64,000 bases of DNA, from positions 43,861-107,860 of the forward strand of contig QLIY01000545.1 of assembly GCA_003260075.1 (NCBI GenBank), read 5' to 3'. The translations under genes were made by a program, and so were the position numbers. This document shows, in pieces, positions 24,580 through 36,900 of the stretch (within the stretch, counting starts at the first letter, position 1; each line of letters starts with the position of its first letter). The notes under the pieces are model-generated. The model was given only the letters and a program-made list of their open reading frames with translations, had not been told where the DNA came from and made no database searches. This DNA comes from Phallusia mammillata (lineage: Eukaryota > Chordata > Ascidiacea > Phlebobranchia > Ascidiidae).

Positions 24580-27500
24580 GTGAACATTGCACCGTTTACC
24601 CACTACATTTTTATGTTTGACCCAATCGTCACATGTTTGGGATTCCTTTACTGTTTTGCGATATTAACAGACAATCCCATGCTTCCAATCGCTGCCTACC
24701 GCTATGACCGTTAAACGTTTTTTGTTGTCAAAATCGGAAAACAATAAGATGCTGGTAAGACGTTGCAAAAAGTCGCCGGTATGTCGTTTAATGGCATAAA
24801 CGTAATGACGTGAGATGCGTAACAAGTGCGCTAATCGTTAATTATGCCTCCAATGCACAAGGGGGGGGGGACAATATGAGAAACATATACAGTGACATTG
24901 ATTCTTTTACGTAACTTGAATGAACCGACAACATGATCTAAATCTGGATTGTTTTACTGAAGTCACATGAAGTCTCCAGGATTGCACGATCGGTTGTGTA
25001 ACTAAATATATTTGTTTTTACAGCCCAACGTTGGGAGTGAATGCCAAAACGGGGGGGGGGGGTGTGGGTTGTTATACAAGCTCCTAAGGTTGGTAAATAT
25101 GAAACAATATTACTTTTTACCAAAAGTCTAGTAAAGGAAAAAGGGTTTTCAATCCATGCTTCTATTAAGTTCTAATACCATTAAAAAATCTTCTGATTTG
25201 TTTAAGCGTTAACTCTTCTAATGTCCGTTTTTGATTGCTTTTAGATCTGGCAAGGGGGGGGGGGGGATATATTTGGGTTGATAGGCTTTAGTAAACTGAT
25301 TATTGGCTAACTGGCGAGTCCTAACCTTGTTGAAGTAAACCATTATGAGTTGTGACATGAAAATGTTCAAAACATCAACCGTATTGCAGAAGGCAAGGGG
25401 GGGGGGCCTATGCAGAGAAACCGTTTCCATAGCCTTCTAAAATACAATAAGAGAAACGTATGCAGTATCATTCAATGGGCGACATTGATTGTTTTACGTA
25501 ACTAGAATGAACCGACAAAATGACCTAAACCTCGATTGTTTTACTGAAGTCACATGAAGTCTCCATGATTTCACGATCGGTTGTGTAACTTAATATATTT
25601 GTTTTTACAGCCCAACGTTGGGAGTGAATGCCAAAACGGCTTTGGATTTTCTGTGGGTTGTTATACAAGCTCCAAAGGTGGGTAAATATGAAACAATATT
25701 ACTTTTTACGTAAGGGACTAAAAGGCAAGGTTTTTTATCTATGTTTCTATTAAGTTCTAATACCATTAAAAAATCTTCTGATTTGTTTAAGCTTTAACTC
25801 TTCTAATGTCCGTTTTTGATTGCTTTTAGATCTGGCAAGGGCGAGAGAACAAAAGTACAAGGGTCAATGAACCCGTGTTGCGCTTGACCCCAGGTCAGTT
25901 TTGCAGGTTACTATCGTACATTGTAGCGGCGACTGCCAATCATAAGAGCGGAGACTCTTTGCCACCTGACGGATTTTCTTACCTGGAACTCTTCAGCGTT
26001 TATTTCAGGTGAGAACAAGGTCTCTCTATATTTGGGTTGATAGGCTTTAGTAAACTGATTATTGGCTAATTGGCGAGTCCCTAACCTTGTTGAAGTAAAC
26101 CATTATGTGTTGTGACATGAAAATGTTCAAAACATCAACCGTATTGCAGAAGGCAAATCTTACTAAAACAATAGAAATTCATAGAGCTACAAATGTTTCA
26201 GTGAATACCATATTTTTTCCCAACAGGCATAAAGCTATACACAACTTTCAGAACTTTTACAAAATGACAGTTTTGCTTTCGAACATTTGTCTCAACTCCG
26301 CTACCTTTTTTGTATTGCAGCAAATTCGCGCAAGATCGGGCCAGTCGTCCTCACATGGGGGGGGGGGTCAATAGAAATTCATAGAGCTACAAATGTTTTA
26401 GTGAACACCTTATTTTTTGCCCAACAGACTGTATAAAGCTATCTACAATTTTCAGAACTTTTACAAAATGACAGTTTTGCTTTGGAACATTTATCTCAAC
26501 TCCGCTACCTTTGTTGTATTGCAGCAAATTCGCGCAAGATCGGGCCAGTCGTCCTCACATGGCTTATGTTGTCGAGTTCGTGCGGCGGAAGTTAGATACG
26601 TCAAAACCGCATAGCGACATCTGGTGGCAGATTTTAGCCCAAATTTATATTTTTCTTCCAAATCACCCTTCGTGCTCCCAACTACACCAGTGCTCCAGCG
26701 TACATGGTAAATCAGTCTTTGTATACCTACTGTTTCACTATATGCTGTCATCGCAATATTTGATAAAGTCGAAATGTATATTTTGCACATTTCAGCATGA
26801 TTGGAAATTATTAACATCAACTTTAACAAGAAATACAACAATTAATAAATTTTCAGATAACTTTGAAACGCATGTAAAGTTTTTTCTGATATGTATCTTC
26901 AGGTTCAAAACCGCTTACTCAATCGGAGCTGTGCATTTTTGCCGATGCTGTTGCCAGCGCTAAAGTTGGTTCAAATTGTCGCACGGACGCCCTCTTGTGT
27001 TCACTCTTAAACCGGTTAGGTTATGTGAGGTCAAGTTCAAGTATTTCCACTCAGGTAAAATGTTTCGCCTTTTTGTGTAAAAAGGTTTTGTTTGAAATTC
27101 AACCACGATTTTTGATAAAGAACTGTTGAAATCTAGTTATTTTGCCCTTAGTTTTGTTTATCCTGTATGTTTCCCTGAAATAACCATAATTGTGTATTGA
27201 TCAATACATGAAGTGTGTTGCAAAGTTCTTGTGTTGAATAAAGCAAAGTTTTAAAGCAAAAAATATACTGCGATTGAGATTCTTGGATGTGGGCGATGGC
27301 AAAAATATAAAACTACATGCGTCAGAACGTCGTTGTTGGTGATTAGTCTATTTCAAAGCTAATTTTGGATACTCATTTCAACCACCAGGTGAACACAAGC
27401 ATGATAATGACGAGTCTCGATGCCGCTTGTGACGCAAATCTTCTGCTGTGTAAGATTGCGGGTGCTCGCCCCTTTCTCCTGCTTAGAAAGGTAAGTTTTG

Positions 27501-29705
27501 TTCCTGAATAACAACTTGTTTGTTGGACCAATTTTGAAAATTTACCATATTGAAATGGACATAGTTGTGAACGATGAATTAGCTAATATGATAAATTTCC
27601 GAAGTGGATTTTTTTTCCTCAGTAGGCGTTACCAAAGCACACATTTGTACTTTACAGCTTGAACTTCTTTCGTCAATGTTGCGAGGTCGTACCCGCCACG
27701 ATTTTTCGCAATTCAAACTTCAACATCACCTTCCTTTGATGCTCAATACCGCCACCTTGCTGAAGCAACTTTCTCCCTTTCTTTTCCAACCTCTACACGA
27801 GGTGGCGCTGTCCGGAATAATGGAAACGTTTTGGCAAGTACGTGAAACTTCAATAAGAAATAGTTGCTTTTTTAGTAAATAAAACATATTTTGTTATGTG
27901 TCATATGAAAGTAAAGATGTTTTCCTGAACATGTCGCTTTTGCTCCATGAAGAAAACTAAAAAAATGCTCTTGTCGCAACGTTGTGCTTCATTTTCCTCA
28001 TTCGCTGCTTGTTGAATACACTGAAAAAAGTAGCAAAAATGAAGTACGGTTTGAATTTTTACGTTTCAGATGGTGAGAAATTACTGTCACCGAGCTCGAC
28101 GCCAAATGCTTCCGGTTCTCACAGCAACTTTGTCACTCACACACGACTATCTCACTCATTGTACGAGTCGGGCAACTGCTATACTGTCCAGACACGCTGC
28201 TACATTCCAGGTTCGGAAGTTCGGACATTGTGTCACAAGTTAAATCTAATATTACATTAAAAAATGACTAAAACAATTAGAAAGAAGTGCCTGTTCTGGA
28301 GATAGCCCCGTTAGAGTTGGTTCATAGCCCGCCACACACAAGCCAAAAATGTCCTTGCTGACCAGTTGTAAAGTTTACTTTAACGCATACTTACATATAT
28401 ATGTATCCGACCTTTTTTGTATCCTTGCCACCTTCAGGTTTGCGATTCGTGTTAAGCTGTTGCAATTTGCAATGTACGCGATGGGTTCATTTCCGCGTTT
28501 AAAAAGATTGCGTCTGGCGCTAGGATTAGAAAAACCGGCCATGTATTGGTAACTGTAATAAGTCAGGAATACCTGACTTTAAACTTGGCTAAAGACTTGT
28601 ATCCATCAGCTATCTAACAACTTTCCAAGTACAAACAAATCGATTCATCGACAGACTTTGCATCGCACGTACCACGACCACGATCACATCGTCACGCTCG
28701 TCAATACCATGCAATCGGTTGTCGGATCTCCGTGGTCTGGATCACTCGAAACTACGACCCTCTCACACGGCTCAATACGACCACCGGTCCTGTCTATCCC
28801 TTCCACATTGGCCAATTCGCAACCTAACTCTGTGTATTTGGATTTACTAGCAAAGGGTCAGGATCTGCAGAACATTTTACAAGTATGTCCAAATCCTAAG
28901 TCATACATGTAATATAGTAGTTTGAGTTGAAAGTACGACTCAAATCGCTGGATTTAATACTGGTTGTTTAGCAAACCAAATATGAATCCATTTGCGATAT
29001 TTCTTCTGTTCTGCTTCTGTTTCATTGCACCCTACTTGATGAAATTCCTTGTGTAGATATATTTGATTAACGCCTATGACTTCTCTTTCCATCAGGCGCT
29101 CGCCGATTTCGATGAGTCATCAAAACGTCGCGTGGATGACTTGACACCTTTCCTCCCAGAGCTCATTCGACATTTCAGCGAGAGTGACGACAGAAGCGTG
29201 AGAAAATCAGCTATCGGAGCTGCTGTGCGACATGCTCGTGCTGACCCAAATTGCGCAACAAAACTGGTTCTGCCGCGTTTTCTGTCGTGTTTAAGAGAAG
29301 CTGGAGTGGTAAATTTTTGTTTATTTGTGTTTTTATTCTCAATTTTCAGGTATATTACTAATTTTCAATCTTTAGGTCAATGGAGATTCGGGAGGATTTT
29401 CCCACAATGCAAAGCGGGATTTACTCTCTCGGTCCCTTCTGAACGACTCCGCCAACATGGCACGGGATATCATCCAGTACTTACCAGAAATGACGATATT
29501 GTGTCGTGAAGATGCCGCGCTGCTGCTGGGTGCAGCCTATGACGCCGGAGCCAGGTGTGGCGCCGCTTTGGCTTATCCGGAACCGATGTCCCGTGACGTC
29601 AGAGCTGATAAAAAGGATTTCAGTGACGTCAGCGATATACTTGCGCGCTGTTTTTGGCTTATGTGCGGATTTAATGAGAACGACATGCGAGGAGTTTCAT
29701 CATGA
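7780..29705 (+). CDS. INTS1: Integrator complex subunit 1
   Basis: INTS1 is the large scaffold of the nuclear Integrator complex, which processes snRNA 3' ends and terminates paused RNA polymerase II. Similarity to vertebrate INTS1 runs end to end: KLEMWLQNPKL, YLRAVRALLREI, DNWPPEVDRAF, SLLLSQLIAMDPQG, LLPDWLRLRMLGSEV, GLLVDWLQLLDPE and LRGRTRHDFSQFK are all conserved. Exons: 7780-7936, 8332-8546, 8629-8812, 8899-8985, 9074-9242, 9458-9704, 10111-10239, 10416-10563, 11015-11191, 11607-11704, 11831-11995, 12565-12764, 13775-14025, 14660-14766, 15153-15394, 15571-15606 plus 15853-15943, 16270-16356, 17333-17478, 18136-18369, 18934-19135, 19614-19808, 19968-20162, 20530-20727, 21062-21212, 21951-22070, 22158-22276, 22351-22602, 22673-22784, 22928-23028, 23607-23746, 25611-25677, 25830-26008, 26525-26706, 26903-27054, 27389-27490, 27658-27837, 28070-28210, 28655-28882, 29096-29308, 29376-29705. 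They total 6729 nt in frame: 2242 aa, near the usual 2.2 thousand. The protein looks all-helical, with no catalytic motif. Several exons have second allelic copies (13179-13317, 16445-16535, 16817-16903, 21572-21722, 25024-25088, 26321-26356). Confidence 0.97.
10641..10995. repeat. Allelic duplicate of INTS1 intron sequence around a G10 spacer
   Basis: 10641-10811 is repeated with small differences at 10822-10995, separated by ten G at 10812-10821. It is intronic, so the gene model is unaffected. Confidence 0.85.
11276..11551. repeat. Allelic duplicate of INTS1 intron sequence around a G10 spacer
   Basis: 11276-11408 and 11419-11551 are near-identical, separated by ten G at 11409-11418. Confidence 0.85.
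12764..13920. repeat. Allelic duplicate covering an INTS1 intron and exon
   Basis: 12764-13317 is repeated from 13328. The exon encoding the segment ending LPSEYIPPS is complete only in the second copy (13775-14025); the first copy (13179-13317) is cut by the G spacer at 13318-13327. Confidence 0.88.
13983..14330. repeat. Allelic duplicate of an INTS1 exon end and intron
   Basis: 13983-14147 recurs at 14158-14330 after ten G (14148-14157). The exon tail (YPMLK) is therefore present twice; only the copy ending at 14025 is used. Confidence 0.85.
14390..14602. repeat. Allelic duplicate of INTS1 intron sequence
   Basis: 14390-14491 and 14502-14602 are near-identical, separated by ten G at 14492-14501. 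Confidence 0.85.
15617..15786. repeat. Duplicated intronic fragment placed inside an INTS1 exon
   Basis: 15617-15696 and 15707-15786 are allelic copies (SNP level) bounded by G10 runs at 15607-15616, 15697-15706 and 15843-15852. They separate the two halves of one INTS1 exon, so they appear misplaced. Confidence 0.75.
15853..16980. repeat. Allelic duplicate covering two INTS1 exons
   Basis: 15853-16434 (exon 15853-15943, intron, exon 16270-16356, intron start) is repeated at 16445-16980 with SNPs and indels after ten G at 16435-16444. The first copy alone contains the hAT-like insertion at 15978-16087. Only one set of exons belongs in the protein. Confidence 0.9.
15978..16087. mobile_element. 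hAT-like miniature element, 110 bp, polymorphic between alleles
   Basis: The ends are TAGGGATG and CATCCCTA, with an 8-bp duplication ATAGAAAC / ATAGAAAT (15970-15977, 16088-16095; one mismatch). The interior is partly palindromic around GATGCTCGG. It is in an INTS1 intron and absent from the allelic copy at 16536-16815, which supports fairly recent insertion or excision. Confidence 0.8.
17631..17942. mobile_element. hAT-like miniature element, 312 bp
   Basis: Begins CAGTGGTTCTCAACC and ends TGAGAACCACTG; the outer 12 bp are perfect inverted repeats. It has an exact 8-bp duplication GTTTAGGC (17623-17630, 17943-17950). It lies in an INTS1 intron and has no transposase. Confidence 0.92.
18382..18409. 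repeat. G28 homopolymer in an INTS1 intron
   Basis: 28 consecutive G just after the donor at 18370. It may be a natural homopolymer or several fused spacer runs. It produces spurious polyglycine and polyproline open frames. Confidence 0.9.
19218..19276 (-). repeat. Decayed relative of the hammerhead element
   Basis: Matches the 55226-55285 element in the segments TTTCGACCT and CAGCTGGTGACGAGA. On the minus strand the GAAAC box (19227-19231) and a stem II (19232-19244, one G-U pair) survive, but the CTGATGA box is degraded (TGAATAA at 19245-19251). It is intronic in INTS1, antisense to the gene, and probably not catalytic. Confidence 0.65.
20760..21782. repeat. Allelic duplicate covering one INTS1 exon
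   Basis: 20760-21272 is repeated at 21283-21782 after ten G (21273-21282). The exon beginning ATGGCCTCCCAG occurs at 21062-21212 and 21572-21722, with a few coding differences (for example KRKFPPNSLTAM versus KRKSPPNSLTAL). Confidence 0.9.
23116..23268. mobile_element. hAT-like miniature element with long inverted repeats
   Basis: The ends TAGGGATGTTCAAAGTAGAA and the inverse of TAGGAATGTTCAAAGTAGAA match at 19 of 20 positions. An exact 8-bp duplication GCCAAGTG flanks it (23108-23115, 23269-23276). A G10 run at 23163-23172 sits in the middle, so the true interior is probably longer. It lies in an INTS1 intron. The partial allelic copy at 23328-23410 reads straight through the site without the element. 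Confidence 0.9.
23701..24301. repeat. Allelic duplicate of an INTS1 exon end and intron
   Basis: 23701-23875 matches 24128-24301, with G10 runs at 23876-23885 and 24118-24127. The second copy holds only the exon end (about 24128-24170). Confidence 0.85.
24321..24375. mobile_element. Truncated end of a TAGGGATG hAT-like element
   Basis: TAGGGATGCGCCAAAACTGC and the following bases match the left half of the 15978-16087 element (shared TTCTGTTTGGTCGAGCAC). It is cut by a G10 run at 24376-24385, so the right end is missing. Confidence 0.65.
24532..24578. repeat. G47 homopolymer in an INTS1 intron
   Basis: 47 consecutive G with no matching second allele to test. It could be an assembly artefact or a real homopolymer. 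Confidence 0.9.
24871..26150. repeat. Fragmented and intact alleles of the same INTS1 segment
   Basis: 24871-25440 is a broken allele with G runs at 25051-25062, 25254-25266 and 25397-25406. 25440-26150 is the intact allele carrying exons 25611-25677 and 25830-26008. In the broken allele the G runs stand where 13 bp and about 180 bp of exon should be. Confidence 0.88.
26165..26560. repeat. Allelic duplicate at an INTS1 exon start
   Basis: 26165-26356 and 26368-26560 are near-identical, separated by a G run at 26357-26367. The acceptor and first 36 bases of the exon are present twice; the complete exon is 26525-26706. Confidence 0.85.
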
Positions 29706-30905
29706 AAGTTTCAGTTGGCTTATTGTTCCGCAGTACTTTGTTTTGTTTATCAAAGTTTCGCAATGCAAAATAAATTTTCCCTTGCAACTACGTGTGGTGA
29801 AACACAAAACACGAAGCCGTTAGGTCTTTTCGTTTACCTTTTTAAGTCTAAGCTTTCGCCTCTCAACCAGTCAAAAAGTTCAAAATTTAAAGACAAGTTC
29901 GCAAAACGTGCGCAATGATGTTTAATGCGAAACAAATGGATTAAAAATGATCATAGCTTGACGTCAGGGTGTTTCGAGTGTCAGCTGCTAGACCATATTT
30001 GGCAGCAAAGAGCTTCGAGGTACCCGCATTGATTTTCTGGCAAAGCGAATCACCGATTTTGAATCGAACACACGACACGACTTTGCCAGTCGATCGTACT
30101 GATGAAGTAGGCAACGTGCGTGGTTACGATCAAGTCACATTTAATAAATGTTATCATTCAAACAGAAAGTGAAGCCAGCGAAAGAACCAAGAAAAAAACA
30201 AGAAATAGATGAAACAGATTGGGCAACTGTATTCTTGCTTTCACACTTTTCACACACAGAAACAAAAAGGCACTATTTGATAGTTAAATGCAGCTTTGAT
30301 TTTGGGTCATTTTTGCATATATAGGTGTGGATTTTTGTGTGTAAAGAGTAATAAGGTTACAAAACAGTTTGACAGTCAGTTTTGTTCGATCAGTTAGACA
30401 GGAATACAGCCATGTAGTAATTCTTGAGTTTACCCAATATTCCATGTGTTTATTTACATTTTACACTTCAATGGACTGAGAAAAACTGGCTTACACAGTA
30501 ATTTAGTAGATGACATAGAACAGATATAATATGCTAGAATTATTTAAGTTAAGATTCATTCATCATTGACTTAAATGACTTTTTTTGCATTTCGCTCATT
30601 ATTGCAAATGTAATCACCTGTGTAACTCAAAACTGTTTTTTACTCTATGCTGTTTATTTAAAGGTCGTGTTACACATATTTGATGGTTGCCTACCCAAAA
30701 TTGATACTTTTCAAATTCCATTTTGTTTCTCCTGCAGGTGACATTTTTTGTCAAAAAATTTGTACTGTGTGTAAACTTTCGGTATTCAGTGTTGTGTGCT
30801 TCTGTGAACCAAGACCAAACTGCTTCTGTGATAAGTGTTGTCAATTTGTGCCACCTGTCTTCTGCCCAACATTTCTCTAAGCACGGTGACTGAGTGCAAG
30901 AAATA
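29706..30905. other. INTS1 3' UTR, intergenic DNA and kindlin 5' region
   Basis: No coding segment recognised. A CT-rich acceptor ending CTGCAG at about 30738 could begin a kindlin 5' UTR exon; in-frame stops precede the chosen ATG. The open frame at 30614-31105 on the minus strand overlaps kindlin exon 1 antisense and shows no domain. Confidence 0.5.
29769..29774 (+). terminator. Candidate INTS1 polyadenylation signal
   Basis: AATAAA 64 bases after the TGA at 29703-29705. Confidence 0.65.
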
Positions 30906-33900
30906 ATGTCGGCCTTGAGTGGAGTACGTATGGCCGATGGGAGATATGCTGATGGGTCTTGGGAATTAAAGATTAAAGTCACTGACATGGCAATCAAAAA
31001 CGAACATGGAGAAACTATAAAAAATGTGGATATACCAGTATTGGTGACAACAGAGTTACATGTGGGTGGAGTAATTGCGAAGCTTGTGGACTCGCTCAAA
31101 AGCAAATATGGTGCGTTTTTCTGGATGTAAATCTTTTTGTATGTTTTGCCAACAATTTTGAGTGTTTGAAAGGCAATTTGTTTCAGGCCTTGTATTTAGA
31201 TTAGTTATAAAAACATTTTCAAAAAGTAAATGTAATGTTGGTTAAAAATGTTTTGGTAATCATCATCATCGAGTGCCATGAACCAGGCTTTGGCTGCCAT
31301 GAAACATTTCTCCAAATGTGACTTTTTATTGCGGTTTTAAAATTGTTGTTTGCTTTATTGTTTAAAAAGCCCTTCAGTTGATCGATAAGCATTATGGTAT
31401 AAGAACAGAATAATTGCATTTCTGCAACAAAAAGTACTTAAATCCATTACACAAATAACAATATAAATTGAATGTTTTTGATTTCCTGACTTATAAATAG
31501 TAAGTGTTGCCGAAAGTCTGAACAGTATTTTTTGATTGAATTGCAAATTGCACTTTTACAAATTACTTGAAGTTGGACCTGTATTAAGTTGTGCTTCATC
31601 GTGCCTAAGGTCACCACAGAATAGCCTGAAGCTTTTATTTGCTTCTGATGGTATTTGCTTTGTGCCCGGCCACAAATACCAAACGCAACTATGTCCACAA
31701 GCATGGCACAAATTTTTGAGCTATTCCATGTTGTCAACAGACTTGCCTTCAAAGTAAACAATTCAAGACAAGTTTTTGAATAATGTTCTGGTAAATTTTT
31801 ATGTTCCTTTTCGAAGCACTTAGTGATTTGAAGTGAAAATATTTTTTGGAATTCCATCCAGCATATTTTTACCATGACTAAAAAAACATTGTAGCACAAT
31901 AAAAAATATATTACGCCAATTATGTTTTGGGGTTTTTGTCCCCTGGTGTGTTGTATTTGTATAACTTTTATAAATTTTTTTGTTTTTGTAGATGTCCAGA
32001 AAAGTTGGTCAGATTATGAACTTTGGTGGCCGAAAGCTTGCAAGTGGCTTGATAAAATGGGACAAGTTCTTGGAAAATATGAAGTTCAAGCTGATGCCCA
32101 ACTGGAATACACACCAAAACACAAGGTTTAACAAATTGTTGCTTAGTAGTAATGAGCGTATTATTTTATTTGGTAATGTTTACATCTCCTTCCATATTTC
32201 TTAAGATGCAGGTTTAGATGCAAATTTTGTTGGATTCAGTTTTTATTTAAACCACTTGATTGTGTAGGTTTATTTCCAAATTGGTTGTAGACATTCAAAT
32301 GCGAAAAGTTCAATACACTGTTACTTTTACGATGTGACTCCTAAAATAGATTTCCTTTTCAGATTGTCAAGGTTCAACTTCCTGACTTGCAGTATGCCAA
32401 TGTTCAGGTCAACTTTGCCGCGAAGGTCCTACATACAGTGATTGACATTTGCAAGTTCTTTGGTAAATATTTATGAATGTGTGCTTTTTCTTTTTTCGGC
32501 TTACATAACAACTTTTTACTATTAAAAAACACTGTTGTCACCATGTTTTCTCCCTTTGGTAATATGTAATGAAGTTTAATTGGAAGCAATTTGGCCCTGC
32601 TTGTAATTATTATAGGTTTTATTTTTATTTTTTGAGTGTACAATTAGAAAATTACTGCTTATCAAAACAAAGTTGATTGACATTGCTCCAATTTAATACA
32701 TTTTGAACAAAAACTAACTACTTTTAAACTTTTGACCATATTACAAGTGCAAAAGCTTCAATTCCTTTTCCAAAGAAAAGGTCCTTGACTAATGACAGTT
32801 TAAAAAAACATGACAAAATGGAAATTAAATTCTTTTAACTTATTGCAAAGACATTCGACATCCCGAAGAACTTTCCATCCTTGTGCCTCCAAGACAAGGC
32901 AAGGGTGAAAAGAACAATACCCCAACCAAAAAACAGAATGCAAACGGAACACAAGAAGATGGGTTACTTACTCCAAATGTGCTTACACCAGGCATGACCC
33001 CCACATCTCCCTACACCCCAGGTATGTAAAAAGTTTACATTGTCAAACCACCCATACATTGTGTGCAGTTTTTAAAATATGTGCAAAGTTTACTTTGTGT
33101 TCAATTGAGTTTTTTGGTCGGTTTGGTCACACGTATATTGTACATACATGTTAATTATTTGTTAAAAATTAAAAATTCTTTTGGTTTTAAAAATAGCTAA
33201 ACTAATGTGTTATTACATGCAAATACTAAATGTAATGCTACTGGCAGAAAAAACTTGGCCAAAAAAATCTGAAAAAACTTTATTGCTAAAGTAACCAAAA
33301 CTATTACAACAATAAGTCAACACAAATATAGACATATTGTTGTTACAAAAGGTGACTACATGTTTATTTAATTTTGTTGTGCTTTGTTTTCTTTGGTTTG
33401 TAAATCATTTTTGTTTGAAATTTGAGAAAGCTGTACATCCATCTATTGCCAAACTTCGTGGAGGTGAGATCAAGTGTTTCCTGTAAATGCTTGTATTAGT
33501 GGACTGTTTTTGTAGTGAGTGGCTTTTGTGTTGCTGTGGCCTAGAGTCATGCTGTTTACCAAATATTAGCAAGAAACCAGCATCTTTGTATCATCCTGTA
33601 ATTGGTCTCCTGAGTCATGCTTAAAATGTGCACAGTAAAGTGCTCATAAAGGCTTAGTTTCCTGAATTTTGACTTTTAAGGCAATCATGTATGAAATCAG
33701 TCTCCAATTTTTCATTGGCTTTATTTGGATGTGAATTAAGATCAATATTATGAAATTGCAATTATATATTATACCAATGTGACACCATGGCTATGAAGGA
33801 AATTTTATGGTCAGAAAAAAGCTGTGAAGCATTGCAAATGAGTTACAATCATGTATTTGCTGTGAATTTGTTGTGATTCATACAATGTAGTGTTGAAATT

Positions 33901-36900
33901 TGTGCATCATTAATTGCTGTGCAAAATAACATGAGCAAAAATTTAGGTATTTTCATTACATGTTTTTGATGTTGTATATCTGCAGCTTTGTGTGTAATAT
34001 TTGGTGTCTAATCTAGTGGATGTCATCTATGGTATAACTTTTCACATTGCCTTATCACTGTGTAAACTCTACAGTGACATTTACATAAGTTGTGTCACAT
34101 TTAGGTTCACCCAGGGGGGGGGGAATGTCATCTATATAACTTTTCACATTGCCTTATCACTCTACAGTGACATTTACATAAGTTGTGTCACATTTAGGTT
34201 CACCCATGTACAACACCTTAACTCCTAAGAACATGAAGGGGAGCCCAATGACTTCTCACAGTTTGGAATTCCTGGATAGCGCATATGTTGATCCAAAGCT
34301 ACTCATGAACTCTGGCAAGCCATCTGTCACAGCACTGGCCAACCTATTCAGGCCAAAAACTTTGCTGGATAAAGCACGCTACAACACAGGGTAGGTTTTG
34401 TTTATGTTTCCTTGCAGTTGCTTCCTGTTATATGGGCAGGTTAAAATATTCTATTACATTGTGATGCTGCGGTTGCACCCTGGGTGAAAATGTCATTGTG
34501 TTGTGCATTATGTGTGAAATACAATGGTAATTTTTGCCCCATACAAAGAGTCAATGCATATTGTCCTTTGCTCTGTTCTATTACTCATTTCTTCACTTCT
34601 GTTATTTGGCCTACTGGGTGGCGAACAACATTTGTCTCAAATGTAACAAAAGAGAAAAATAGTGTACACGTTGATATTTCTATCCAAATACTAAAAAAGT
34701 TGTGCCTTTTTAGGTGGCTGGACAGTTCAAGATGCCTGATGGAGCAAGGTGGGGGGGGGGAAACAACATTTGTCTCAAATGTAACAAAAGAGAAAAATAG
34801 TGTACATGTTGATATTTCTATCCAAATACTAAAAAGTTATGCCTTTTTAGGTGGCTGGACAGTTCAAGATGCCTGATGGAGCAAGGTGTAAAAGAACATG
34901 ACACAATTTCCCTCAGATACAAGTTCTATTCCTTCTTCGACCTTAATCCAAAGGTAAATATACATGCATATTTATTCTGAAATTGACATGTTAACAGGCA
35001 CTGTATTGCAAATGGGACCTTTTTTTCAACAACCATTTGTCCTTGACTGGATATACATATCTACATATTTAATAAATCCTAATTTCCAAGACTGTGCTTT
35101 TTAATACAAACAGTTGAGCTAAAATACCCTAATTACCAAAAAAGGTGCATACATGGTTGCTACAGAATCCATACATATTATTTAATACATACAAGTAGAG
35201 TTACGAGAAACATATCATTAAATATTTTCCCATGACTTCCGTGGTTAAGACTGAAAACCGCAAAGAGATTGTCAAACAAAACCCGTATTGTTTCATTGCT
35301 GTGTGAAGTTGGGTTTAAAAAATGTAATTAGATAAGCAGTTCTCTGAAACATATGTGGTCGTTGGTCCAATCTTTCATTGGTTTGTTCATTATGTCTGTT
35401 TTGCATCTGCAGTTACAAGACTATGTACAGTGTTTGCAGACATTTTGTTGCATAATAATGTTGATTTTTTGTCAGAAATAATTTTAACTTTGGAGAGTGC
35501 TTTTTGTTTTCATAAACAAAACTTTTTTACCTTGAATCAAAAGCTTAATAATTTAGGACTTCCTAGTAAACCTACAATGGATGACTGAAGGAAATTCTCA
35601 CAACTTACATTCATTGCCAATTTTTCAATATGCTTACCTTTATGGGTGTTTGTAACCTTGTGTCAACTATGTTGTCACCAGTACAACAATGATTCAGTCA
35701 TTATTCTGCCCACCTAAGGATTTCGAACTATTTGTATGACTTAAGCAGTTTACAGAGTTAGTAACTTAACCAAACAATAGAGGTTTGGCTGTCATCTGGT
35801 AAACATTGTTGGCCTTTCCCATGGTTGTTTAAAAAACATTTTTTCTGTGATAGGATGATTTCATGCTTTTTGTTGTAGCCCATGGTTGAGTGTGTGAGTG
35901 TATGTGTCATAGTTTCATTAATTCCCTGAATTACACTCATTTAAGGACAGGTGGAAATATATAACTGTTTGTTAACAATTTCATACTTAATAATATCTTA
36001 AAAAGCAACCAAAGAATTCTTAAAAATACCAGAAAGGGTTGAATATTTTTCTGGTTTATGTTTGCCTTTCATGGTTACGAGCAAAGTTAAAAGATAAAAC
36101 TGTCGATTCGGATGCTTAAAGTGTGGAAAAAACACTTTTCATAAAGACTGGTAATCCGTCTAAGAATGCCTTGTTAAGGAGGGATGCACCAAAATATGCA
36201 GGCCAAAAACCACCAAGCACTGCTTTTTCCCACAAAAACTAGCTCTAGGCTGTAAGGAGAATGTGTAAGGCATCTGGTTCAATTGTGATGCTGCATGCAC
36301 AGGCAATTACCTATTTGCTTTATGGTTAATGGTTTAAATATACATATGGCCTATTCTAAAAATTCCATGTTTTGAAGTTTGCTAATGTTTAAGTAACATC
36401 TCAAAAGTGAACAAACTGAAATATTTTAGTCATACACAAGTCCTTTTGATTTGATGTTTCTTTTTGACAAACATTAGTATTTGTTTTACTTGGATGTATT
36501 TACTACAGAGTAATACTACAATGGTCACACAACATATCTTACATTCCATCAAAATGGATGTGTTCGCATTGATGACGCATGCCATTGGAATTTCTTGTGT
36601 AACCCAAAATCATGGCAAAGAGCCTTGTAAATTTAATCGCGCATAACCAGCCTCCAAAATGCATTGATCCTTTCCTTGGTTTGACGTAGAAAGGGAAATG
36701 AGCGCCGTTATTTGCTTCCCAAAGATACCGAGAAACGTTTAAGACGAATAAGCAGAAACAAAGTGTGCTTAAAGGACGGGGTGGACGACCTATCATGTAA
36801 TCGTTAATCTGGATGCGTATTCTTTCAATCGATTAGGCATCGTGCGCTGCAAAGCTGCATTACTGTTCCGCTGATGTTTAATTGAAATGTTTATCGCACG

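Noticed and set aside
30098-30125. Second hammerhead candidate from CTGATGA at about 30100
   Set aside because: No pairing stem II and no GAAA box at the required distance.
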